This document shows positions 1 through 5,424 of a stretch of 6,249 nt of DNA, piece after piece; within the stretch, counting starts at the first letter, position 1; every line of letters starts with the position of its first letter. The notes beneath the pieces are model-generated. The model made no database searches. It saw nothing but the letters and a program-made list of their open reading frames with translations, and was not told the origin of the DNA. The stretch comes from an uncultured Eubacteriales bacterium (lineage in GTDB: Bacteria > Bacillota > Clostridia > Oscillospirales > Oscillospiraceae). The position numbers and the translations under genes were made by a program. The stretch spans positions 1 through 6,249 of the forward strand of contig CAJLCS010000096.1 of assembly GCA_905205195.1 (NCBI GenBank), written 5' to 3'.

Positions 1-58
1 TGCCGGTTTTCCTGTGTAGGGGCAGTTGTTTTTCGGCGTATTTACCATGAATCCGGTG

Positions 59-88
59 TTGCATTTTCGTGACGGGGAATGCTATAAT
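59..88 (+). promoter_or_regulatory. prs: Sigma-A type promoter of prs (extended -10)
   Basis: The -35 box TTGCAT lies at 59-64 and a perfect -10 box TATAAT at 83-88, with an 18-base spacer. TG at 80-81, one base before the -10, makes it an extended -10 promoter. Transcription would begin near 94-96, leaving a leader of about 54 bases before the ATG at 149. I see no other promoter before mfd, so this one probably drives prs, pth and mfd together. The boxes are read directly; the start point and operon extent are inferred. Confidence 0.85.
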
Positions 89-97
89 AAATACGGA

Positions 98-113
98 ATG
101 CCCTGCGGGGCGT
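98..113 (+). other. Leader hairpin with UNCG-type tetraloop at the 5' end of the prs mRNA
   Basis: Bases 98-103 pair with 108-113 (four G-C pairs, one A-T, one G-T wobble) around the loop TGCG, closed by C-G. In RNA this is a C(UGCG)G loop of the stable UNCG class. It sits within a few bases of the predicted transcription start, where a hairpin can protect an mRNA from 5'-end decay. There is no T-run after it, so it is not a terminator. The function is inferred. Confidence 0.45.
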
Positions 114-135
114 GCGGAATGAATAGAATAAAAGA

Positions 136-140
136 GAGGT
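136..140 (+). promoter_or_regulatory. prs: Ribosome binding site deciding the prs start
   Basis: GAGGT, within AGAGAGGT, ends 8 bases before the ATG at 149. This is normal spacing and selects that ATG over the earlier in-frame ATG codons from 26 onward. The ones at 26 and 47 lie upstream of the predicted promoter and could not be in its transcript. A TTG directly before the ATG (146-148) is a less likely alternative start. Confidence 0.8.
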
Positions 141-148
141 ATTCATTG

Positions 149-1111
149 ATGATTACGTACGGAACCAATGTTAAGGTTTTCTGCGGCAATTCGAACCCCG
201 AATTTGCCCACACCATCTGCATGGAGCTGGGCCTTGCGATCGGCAAAAGCGAGGTCAAGACCTTTGCCGACGGTGAGGTTTCCGTTTCCCTGGAGGAAAC
301 CGTCCGCGGTGCGGATGTGTTCCTGATTCAGTCCACCTGTAATCCCGTGAACAACAATCTGATGGAGCTGCTCATCATGATTGACGCCTGCCGCCGCGCT
401 TCCGCCGGACGGATCACGGCCGTGATTCCCTATTTCGGCTACGCCCGTCAGGACCGCAAGGCCAAGAGCCGCGATCCCATCTCCTCCAAACTGGTGGCCA
501 ACATGATCACCGCCGCCGGTGCCGACCGGGTGCTGACCATGGACCTCCATGCCGCCCAGATTCAGGGCTTCTTTGACATCCCGGTGGATCATCTGCTGGG
601 CAATCCCACCTTTGTGAATTACTATCTGGAAAAGTTCCCGGAAACCCAGTATAACCACGAGGAATTCGTGGTGGTTTCTCCGGACGTGGGTTCCGTGTCC
701 CGGGCCCGTACCTTCGCCGCCAAGGTCCATATGGGCCTGGCCATCGTGGATAAGCGCCGTCAGAAGGCCAATGTCTGCGAGGTCATGAACGTTATCGGCG
801 ACGTGAAGGACCGTACCTGCATTCTGTACGACGATCTGGTGGATACCGCCGGTTCCCTGTGCAACGCGGCCCAGGCGCTGATCGACAACGGCGCCAAGGA
901 AGTGTATGCCTGCGCCACCCACGGCGTGCTGTCCGGCCCGGCATTTGACCGGATCGAGAAGAGCCCCATGAAGGAGCTGGTGGTGCTCAACACCATTCCG
1001 CTGACCCGCAATACGGCCAGCAACAAGATCAAGCAGCTGGACGTGGCCCCCATTTTTGCCCGGGCCATTGCCCACATCCACGGCGGCACCTCCATTGCCG
1101 ACCTGTTCTGA
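149..1111 (+). CDS. prs: Ribose-phosphate pyrophosphokinase (PRPP synthetase), class I
   Basis: This cytosolic enzyme transfers pyrophosphate from ATP to ribose 5-phosphate, giving PRPP for purine, pyrimidine, NAD, histidine and tryptophan synthesis. The 320-residue product has the usual family length. Hallmarks in order: DGEVSV (41-46) and QSTCNPVNNNLMEL (61-74) in the N-terminal half; YFGYARQDRKAKSRDPI (95-111) at the ATP site; the metal-binding region DLHAAQIQGFF (132-142); catalytic flexible loop DKRRQKAN (201-208), with Lys202 and Arg204 at the catalytic positions; and the ribose-5-phosphate/PRPP loop DDLVDTAGS (228-236). The family's usual SPDxGG reads SPDVGS here (178-182), which I believe recurs in gut Clostridia and is not a defect. 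The ATG at 149 is chosen for its ribosome binding site and the promoter position. pth follows after a single codon, so the two are probably co-transcribed. Confidence 0.97.
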   Translation: MITYGTNVKVFCGNSNPEFAHTICMELGLAIGKSEVKTFADGEVSVSLEETVRGADVFLIQSTCNPVNNNLMELLIMIDACRRASAGRITAVIPYFGYARQDRKAKSRDPISSKLVANMITAAGADRVLTMDLHAAQIQGFFDIPVDHLLGNPTFVNYYLEKFPETQYNHEEFVVVSPDVGSVSRARTFAAKVHMGLAIVDKRRQKANVCEVMNVIGDVKDRTCILYDDLVDTAGSLCNAAQALIDNGAKEVYACATHGVLSGPAFDRIEKSPMKELVVLNTIPLTRNTASNKIKQLDVAPIFARAIAHIHGGTSIADLF

Positions 1112-1114
1112 GCC

Positions 1115-1705
1115 GTGACCGGTTCGGAAAAAGACAGCTGGCTCATCGTCGGGCTGGGGAACCCCGGCACCGAATACGAGAAAACCCGGCATAACTGCGG
1201 CTTCCGGGCCATCGACCGTCTGGCACAGAAGCTGGACTGCCGGATGGACCGGGCCAAGTTTCAGGGCCTGTACGGCCAGACCCAGTACGGCGGCCGGAAG
1301 CTGTTCCTGCTCAAGCCCCAGACCTTTATGAATCTGTCCGGCCGGTCGGTGCTTCCGCTGTCCGCCTATTTTCAGATTCCGCCTCAGCGGATCATCGTCC
1401 TGTTCGACGACATTTCGCTGGAGCCGGGGCGGCTGCGGGTGCGGAAGGACGGCTCCGCCGGGGGCCATAACGGCATCAAATCCATCATTGCCGAGCTGGG
1501 AAGCGAGGCCTTTCCCCGGGTGAAGATCGGGGTCGGGGCCAAGCCCCACCCGGATTACGATCTGGCGGCGTGGGTGCTGTCCACCTTTTCCGCATCGGAG
1601 GAAAAGGCACTGGACCCGGCGCTGGGCCGGGCCGGGGAGGCGGCGCTGTGCATCATTGATCACGGCGTTCCCGAGGCGGCAAACCGTTTTAACGGGAAAA
1701 ACTGA
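1115..1705 (+). CDS. pth: Peptidyl-tRNA hydrolase (bacterial Pth)
   Basis: Pth cleaves the ester bond of peptidyl-tRNAs dropped by stalled ribosomes, recycling tRNA in the cytosol. The 196-residue protein is full length for the family (E. coli 194). It begins with LIVGLGNPGTEYEKTRHNCGF, holding the tRNA-contacting Asn16 and catalytic His26 (E. coli Asn10 and His20). It continues with FMNLSG (71-76, Asn73 matching Asn68), FDDISLEPG (97-105, Asp98 matching Asp93) and GSAGGHNGIKSI (113-124, Asn119 matching Asn114), so all active-site residues are present. The start is GTG, three bases after the prs stop; the conserved LIVGLGNPG begins at residue 10 and an in-frame stop blocks any longer start. 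No Shine-Dalgarno is visible, so translation probably depends on ribosomes finishing prs. It shares a likely operon with prs and mfd. Confidence 0.96.
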   Translation: MTGSEKDSWLIVGLGNPGTEYEKTRHNCGFRAIDRLAQKLDCRMDRAKFQGLYGQTQYGGRKLFLLKPQTFMNLSGRSVLPLSAYFQIPPQRIIVLFDDISLEPGRLRVRKDGSAGGHNGIKSIIAELGSEAFPRVKIGVGAKPHPDYDLAAWVLSTFSASEEKALDPALGRAGEAALCIIDHGVPEAANRFNGKN

Positions 1706-1720
1706 GTAAAAAAGTCGAAA

Positions 1721-1758
1721 CAGCACGGAAAGAGGCGTTTGTTCCTCTTTCCGCGTTG
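1721..1758 (+). other. Hairpin between pth and mfd
   Basis: Bases 1726-1735 (CGGAAAGAGG) are exactly complementary to 1744-1753 (CCTCTTTCCG), with an 8-base loop. Beyond a single A/C mismatch the stem extends four more pairs to 1721 and 1758. A transcriptional terminator would need a T-run after the stem; here GTTGTCACGTTGT follows, so it is a poor terminator at best. On the opposite strand the nearest T-run is over ten bases away. It may be an attenuator, or an mRNA processing or stability element that sets mfd expression apart from prs and pth. The structure is seen; the role is inferred. Confidence 0.6.
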
Positions 1759-1764
1759 TCACGT

Positions 1765-1774
1765 TGTCCGGACA
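1765..1774 (+). repeat. Perfect 10-base palindrome beside the mfd ribosome binding site
   Basis: TGTCCGGACA reads the same on both strands. Its last base is the first base of the mfd Shine-Dalgarno. The left half overlaps a small direct repeat, CGTTGTC at 1754-1760 and 1762-1768. A protein could bind here, but a 10-base palindrome also occurs by chance in G+C-rich DNA, so no function is assigned. Confidence 0.3.
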
Positions 1775-1779
1775 GGAGG
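1774..1779 (+). promoter_or_regulatory. mfd: Ribosome binding site deciding the mfd start
   Basis: AGGAGG is a full Shine-Dalgarno match, six bases before the ATG at 1786. This selects that ATG over the in-frame TTG at 1756, which has no such site and would add ten residues, the second of them encoded by a TCA codon found nowhere else in the gene. Confidence 0.9.
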
Positions 1780-1785
1780 GAAACC

Positions 1786-4700
1786 ATGGACAAACTGCTG
1801 GAAATTCTCAATACCATTCCGGAGTACGGCGACGCGCTTCAGGCGCTGACCCAGAGCCGAAATGTGGCGGTGACCGGCATCGGCCAGATCAACCGGAGCC
1901 ACTTTATCGCCGGACTTTACCGGCAGCAGACCCGGCCGGTGGTGGTTATCTGTCAGGACGATCTGGTGGCACGGCGGATGCAGGCGGAGCTGAAGGCCTT
2001 TTTGGGCGAGGAGCCGCCGGTGCTGCCGGGGCGGGAGCTGACCCTTTACGATACCGCCGTGGTTTCCCGGGCATGGGAGCAGAAGCGGCTGCGGCAGCTG
2101 TACGATTTGGCCCGGGGAGCGGTGCGGCTGCAAATTTTCAGCTGGGAATCCCTCAGCCTGCGTACCATGCCCAAGGCGGTGCTGAACCGGGCGGCCTTTA
2201 CGCTGAAGGTCGGCGGGCAGTATGAAGTCGAGGATGTGGCGGCCAGGCTGACCGCCGCCGGCTACAGCCGCTGCGCCATGGTGGAAGGCCCGGGCCAGTT
2301 CGCGGTCCGGGGCGGCATTCTGGACCTTTTTTCTCCGGCGGCGGATCAGCCGGTCCGGTGCGAATTTTTCGACGTAGAGCTGGACACCATGGGGTATTTC
2401 GACCCGGTGACCCAGCGGCGGACGGAAAACGTGGACAGCATTGTGGTTCTGCCGGTGGGCGAGACCCAGCCCTGCCTCCACGAGGGAGGAATTGGTGGGC
2501 TGTGCGCCGATCTGCGGCAGCTCATAGCCCGGCAGAAGCGCCGGAAGACGCCCAACGAGCCACTGATCGCCACACTGGAAAAAGACCTTGAAAAATACGA
2601 AAACGGCCTGCACAACCCGGCATCCGACCGCTATCTTGCCCTGATTTATCCGAAAATGGCCACGGCCATGGACTACCTTCCGGAAAATGCGCTGGTGGTG
2701 CTGTGCGATCACAGCAATCTCCACCGGGCCGCCCGGGACCGGTCCAACGAAATGGGCATCCTGCTGGACAGCCTGCTTCAGTCCGGCACGGTGGCCGGAG
2801 AGCTGTGCGATTTCGTGTGCCAGTGGGAGGATTTCTGCAAGGGGCTGGAAAACAGGACGCTGCTGTATGTGGATGCCTTCGGCGGCGCGTCCTATCCGGC
2901 GGGCTGCGCGCCCAGGCTGCTGCTGCCCATGACCGGTAAGCAGCTGCCGGGCTACGGCGGCAATCTGGATGCTGCCGTCAGTGATCTTGCCCATTATCAG
3001 AAGATGGAATTCCGGTCGCTGGTGCTCTGCGGCACCCGCCGCCGGGCGGAGGTGCTGCAGGAATCCCTCCATGTCAAGGGCCTGTCGTCCTTCCTCTGCA
3101 TTCCGCTGGATACGATCCCCCGGCCGGGGCAGATCCTGCTCACCGAGGGGGCACTGCCCTACGGCATGGAGTATCCCAACGCCAAGCTGGCGGTGGTGAC
3201 GGAGGGCCAGCTGCTGGCCAGGCCGGAGACAAAGCGGAAGGCGGCCAAAAAGGAGGTCACCAACCGGCAGAAGCTCAGCGCCTTTACGGACCTGTCCCCC
3301 GGCGATCTGGTGGTCCACGACAACTACGGCATCGGCCGGTTTGTGGCCATGGAGCGGATCCGGGTGGACGGCGCCATCAAGGATTATATCAAAATCGCCT
3401 ACCAGGGTTCCGATACGCTGTTTGTTCCGGCTACCCAGCTGGACATGGTCAGCAAATACATCGGCAGCGGCGGCGAGGAAAGCAATGTCAAGCTGAACAA
3501 AATCGGCTCCGACGCCTGGCAGAAGGCCAAGGCCAAGGCCCGGAAGGCGGCCAAGGATATGGCCGGGGAGCTGATTCAGCTCTACGCCGCCCGGAAGCGG
3601 CAGCAGGGCTTTGCCTTCGGCGCCGACAGCCCTTGGCAGAAGGAATTTGAGGACAACTTCCCCTATCCGGAAACCGAGGACCAGCTGCGCTGCATCGCCG
3701 ACATCAAAAAGGACATGGAATCCCCCACGCCCATGGATCGCCTGTTGTGCGGTGACGTGGGCTTCGGCAAAACGGAGGTGGCCCTGCGGGCGGCCATGAA
3801 GGCCATGCTGGACGGCAAGCAGGTGGCCATTCTGGTGCCCACCACGGTGCTGGCCCAGCAGCATTATCAGACGGCGGTGGCTCGGTTCCGGGGCTTCCCG
3901 GTCCACATTGACGTGCTCAGCCGGTTCCGCAGCTCCGGCGAACAGCGGCGGACGGTGCAGAATCTCCGCTCCGGCAACGTGGACCTGATTATCGGCACCC
4001 ATAAGCTGCTGCAAAAGAGCGTGGTTTTCAAGGATCTGGGCCTGCTGATTATCGACGAGGAGCAGCGTTTCGGCGTCAGCCACAAGGAGCGGCTGAAGGA
4101 AATTTCCAAGGGCGTGGATGTGCTGACCCTGTCGGCCACCCCCATTCCCCGGACGCTGAATATGGCCATGTCCGGCATCCGGGATATGTCCACGCTGGAG
4201 GAGCCGCCGGCGGACCGGTATCCGGTCCAGACCTTTGTGATGGAGCACAACAACGCCATTCTGGACGACGCCATCCGCCGGGAGCTGGCCCGGGGCGGAC
4301 AGGTCTACTACCTGCACAACCGGGTGGAGACCATCGACCAGTGCGCTTCGGCGCTCCAGCGGCGGATTCCCGGCATTTCCGTGGCGGTGGCCCACGGCCA
4401 GATGGGCGAGGAAGCCCTCAGCGACGTGATGCAGAGTATGTCCGAGGGCAACATTCAGGTGCTGGTGTGTACCACCATCATCGAAACCGGCCTGGATATC
4501 CCCAACGCCAATACGCTGATTATCGAAAACGCCGACCGGTTCGGCCTGAGCCAGCTGCATCAGCTCCGGGGCCGGGTGGGCCGGTCCACCCGGCATGCTT
4601 ACGCCTACTTTACCTACCGGCCGGATAAGAACCTGTCGGAGATTGCCGAGAAGCGGCTGTCGGCGATCCGGGATTTCGCGGAATTCGGCTCCGGCTTCAA

Positions 4701-5298
4701 AATCGCCATGCGGGACCTGGAGATCCGGGGCGCCGGCAATCTGCTGGGGGCGGAGCAGTCGGGCCATATGATGTCCGTGGGCTACGATATGTACCTGAAG
4801 CTGCTGGACGAGGCCGTGCTGGAGGAGCGGGGCGAGAAGCCCAGAGAGCCGGACTGCACCGCCGATCTGAACGTTACCGCCAATGTGGACCCGGCCTACG
4901 TTTCCAGCGGCGAGGAGCGGATGGACCTGTACCGCCGGATGGCGGCCATCCGGACCCAGGACGACGCCAACGACCTGCTGGACGAAATCGTGGACCGCTA
5001 CGGCGAGCCGCCCAGAGGCGTGCTGAACCTCATCGACATTGCCCTGCTGCGTGCCCAGGCCCGGAGCGCGGGGATCACGGACATCCGGCAGAAGGCCGGG
5101 GACGTGCTGTTTACCATGGGAAATCTGAATTTCGAGGCGGTCAGCGCCCTGTGTGCCGATCCGGATTACAAGGCCCGGGTGCAGTTCCTGGCGACGGCCA
5201 AGCAGCCCACGCTGCGGCTGAAGCTGGTGAGCGGCGTGGACAGCCTGCGGCAGAGCAAGGTGTTCTTGCAGCGCTATCAGGTTTGCTGCGGGAGCTGA
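1786..5298 (+). CDS. mfd: Transcription-repair coupling factor Mfd
   Basis: Mfd binds RNA polymerase stalled at DNA damage, pushes it off by ATP-driven DNA translocation and recruits UvrA to start nucleotide excision repair. The product has 1170 residues, close to B. subtilis Mfd (1177). The N-terminal third resembles the UvrB UvrA-binding module, with GQFAVRGGILDLF near 170-182. An RNA-polymerase-interacting (CarD-like) domain begins with LSPGDLVVHDNYGIGRF near 503. A basic relay helix (about 577-612) leads to the motor: Walker A GDVGFGKT (656-663), Walker B DEEQ (757-760), motif III SATP (783-786), motif V TTIIETGLDIPNANT and motif VI QLRGRVGR (926-933). The RecG-like translocation motif DLEIRGAGNLLGAEQSGH (977-994) and the C-terminal autoinhibitory TRCF domain follow. 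All motor motifs are intact. The start is fixed by AGGAGG six bases upstream. No own promoter is seen, so it is probably transcribed with prs and pth. Confidence 0.98.
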   Translation: MDKLLEILNTIPEYGDALQALTQSRNVAVTGIGQINRSHFIAGLYRQQTRPVVVICQDDLVARRMQAELKAFLGEEPPVLPGRELTLYDTAVVSRAWEQKRLRQLYDLARGAVRLQIFSWESLSLRTMPKAVLNRAAFTLKVGGQYEVEDVAARLTAAGYSRCAMVEGPGQFAVRGGILDLFSPAADQPVRCEFFDVELDTMGYFDPVTQRRTENVDSIVVLPVGETQPCLHEGGIGGLCADLRQLIARQKRRKTPNEPLIATLEKDLEKYENGLHNPASDRYLALIYPKMATAMDYLPENALVVLCDHSNLHRAARDRSNEMGILLDSLLQSGTVAGELCDFVCQWEDFCKGLENRTLLYVDAFGGASYPAGCAPRLLLPMTGKQLPGYGGNLDAAVSDLAHYQKMEFRSLVLCGTRRRAEVLQESLHVKGLSSFLCIPLDTIPRPGQILLTEGALPYGMEYPNAKLAVVTEGQLLARPETKRKAAKKEVTNRQKLSAFTDLSPGDLVVHDNYGIGRFVAMERIRVDGAIKDYIKIAYQGSDTLFVPATQLDMVSKYIGSGGEESNVKLNKIGSDAWQKAKAKARKAAKDMAGELIQLYAARKRQQGFAFGADSPWQKEFEDNFPYPETEDQLRCIADIKKDMESPTPMDRLLCGDVGFGKTEVALRAAMKAMLDGKQVAILVPTTVLAQQHYQTAVARFRGFPVHIDVLSRFRSSGEQRRTVQNLRSGNVDLIIGTHKLLQKSVVFKDLGLLIIDEEQRFGVSHKERLKEISKGVDVLTLSATPIPRTLNMAMSGIRDMSTLEEPPADRYPVQTFVMEHNNAILDDAIRRELARGGQVYYLHNRVETIDQCASALQRRIPGISVAVAHGQMGEEALSDVMQSMSEGNIQVLVCTTIIETGLDIPNANTLIIENADRFGLSQLHQLRGRVGRSTRHAYAYFTYRPDKNLSEIAEKRLSAIRDFAEFGSGFKIAMRDLEIRGAGNLLGAEQSGHMMSVGYDMYLKLLDEAVLEERGEKPREPDCTADLNVTANVDPAYVSSGEERMDLYRRMAAIRTQDDANDLLDEIVDRYGEPPRGVLNLIDIALLRAQARSAGITDIRQKAGDVLFTMGNLNFEAVSALCADPDYKARVQFLATAKQPTLRLKLVSGVDSLRQSKVFLQRYQVCCGS
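3523..3540 (+). repeat. Triple AAGGCC tandem repeat inside mfd
   Basis: Three in-frame copies of AAGGCC encode Lys-Ala three times (residues 580-585) in the basic relay helix linking the polymerase-binding domain to the motor. The same region in other Mfd proteins is also lysine-rich, so the repeat probably reflects codon bias within a basic helix. It could nevertheless gain or lose copies without shifting the frame. Confidence 0.8.
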
Positions 5299-5303
5299 CG
5301 GGT

Positions 5304-5320
5304 TCTGAACAAATTCTGAA
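5304..5320 (+). promoter_or_regulatory. Tandem TCTGAA direct repeat, possible response-regulator site
   Basis: TCTGAA occurs at 5304-5309 and 5315-5320 with five bases between, an 11-base period or about one helical turn. Each copy also sits in a small palindrome (GTTCTGAAC and ATTCTGAAT). The pair is about 60-77 bases upstream of the predicted start of the next transcript. OmpR/PhoB-family regulators bind hexamer direct repeats with this spacing. The WalR consensus TGTWAH-N5-TGTWAH has the same geometry but matches only four of six bases per half. The assignment is speculative. Confidence 0.3.
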
Positions 5321-5346
5321 TCTTTCCGGGCGGCGGGAAATAGCCG

Positions 5347-5374
5347 TTGCAATCCGCCTGAAATATGGTACAAT
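5347..5374 (+). promoter_or_regulatory. Sigma-A type promoter of the VanW/PG_binding_4-like gene
   Basis: The -35 box TTGCAA is at 5347-5352 and the -10 box TACAAT at 5369-5374, with a 16-base spacer. TG at 5366-5367, one base before the -10, again makes an extended -10. Transcription would start near 5380-5382, giving a leader of about 44 bases. It resembles the prs promoter in its TTGCA core and TGn element. No terminator is visible between mfd and this promoter, so the downstream gene may also be read from the upstream operon. Confidence 0.8.
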
Positions 5375-5405
5375 ATAGAAATCAGAGATCCATTGGGAGG
5401 CAGAC

Positions 5406-5410
5406 AGGAG
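5406..5410 (+). promoter_or_regulatory. Widely spaced ribosome binding site of the last gene
   Basis: AGGAG ends 14 bases before the ATG at 5425, longer than the usual 5-10. A second purine block, GGGAGG, lies at 5395-5400, still further away. The codon GTG at 5412-5414 sits almost on top of AGGAG and runs GTG ACC TAG, a two-codon dead end. No better start is visible, because TGA at 5413-5415 closes the frame upstream. Translation may therefore be weak or depend on leader folding. Confidence 0.5.
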
Positions 5411-5424
5411 TGTGACCTAGATTT

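Noticed and set aside
1..34. Possible end of an upstream terminator (TGCC...GGCA followed by a T-rich run)
   Set aside because: The stem is short, bulged and cut by the window edge, so it cannot be judged here.
26..148. Longer prs start at the ATG at 26
   Set aside because: The first bases of this extension lie upstream of the promoter at 59-88. The extra residues match nothing in the PRPP synthetase family, and the ATG at 149 has a proper ribosome binding site.
1087..1093. CACCTCC, identical to the 16S anti-Shine-Dalgarno core, near the end of prs
   Set aside because: It is explained by Gly-Thr-Ser codons, and no partner Shine-Dalgarno lies near the pth start to be masked by it.
143..1762. 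Long minus-strand open frame of 539 codons opposite prs and pth
   Set aside because: It lies codon-for-codon opposite prs and pth, so it is open only because those genes lack TTA, CTA and TCA. Its translation shows no recognisable domain.
1756..1785. Longer mfd start at TTG 1756
   Set aside because: It has no Shine-Dalgarno, overlaps the hairpin and includes a TCA codon otherwise absent from the gene, whereas the ATG at 1786 has AGGAGG at ideal spacing.
5302..5310. GTTCTGAAC as a LexA/SOS box near mfd
   Set aside because: The Firmicute LexA box needs GAAC-N4-GTTC with the arms in the opposite order, so the sequence does not fit.
5323..5340. TTTCC...GGAAA stem after mfd as a terminator
   Set aside because: It has only five base pairs, an 8-base loop and no following T-run.
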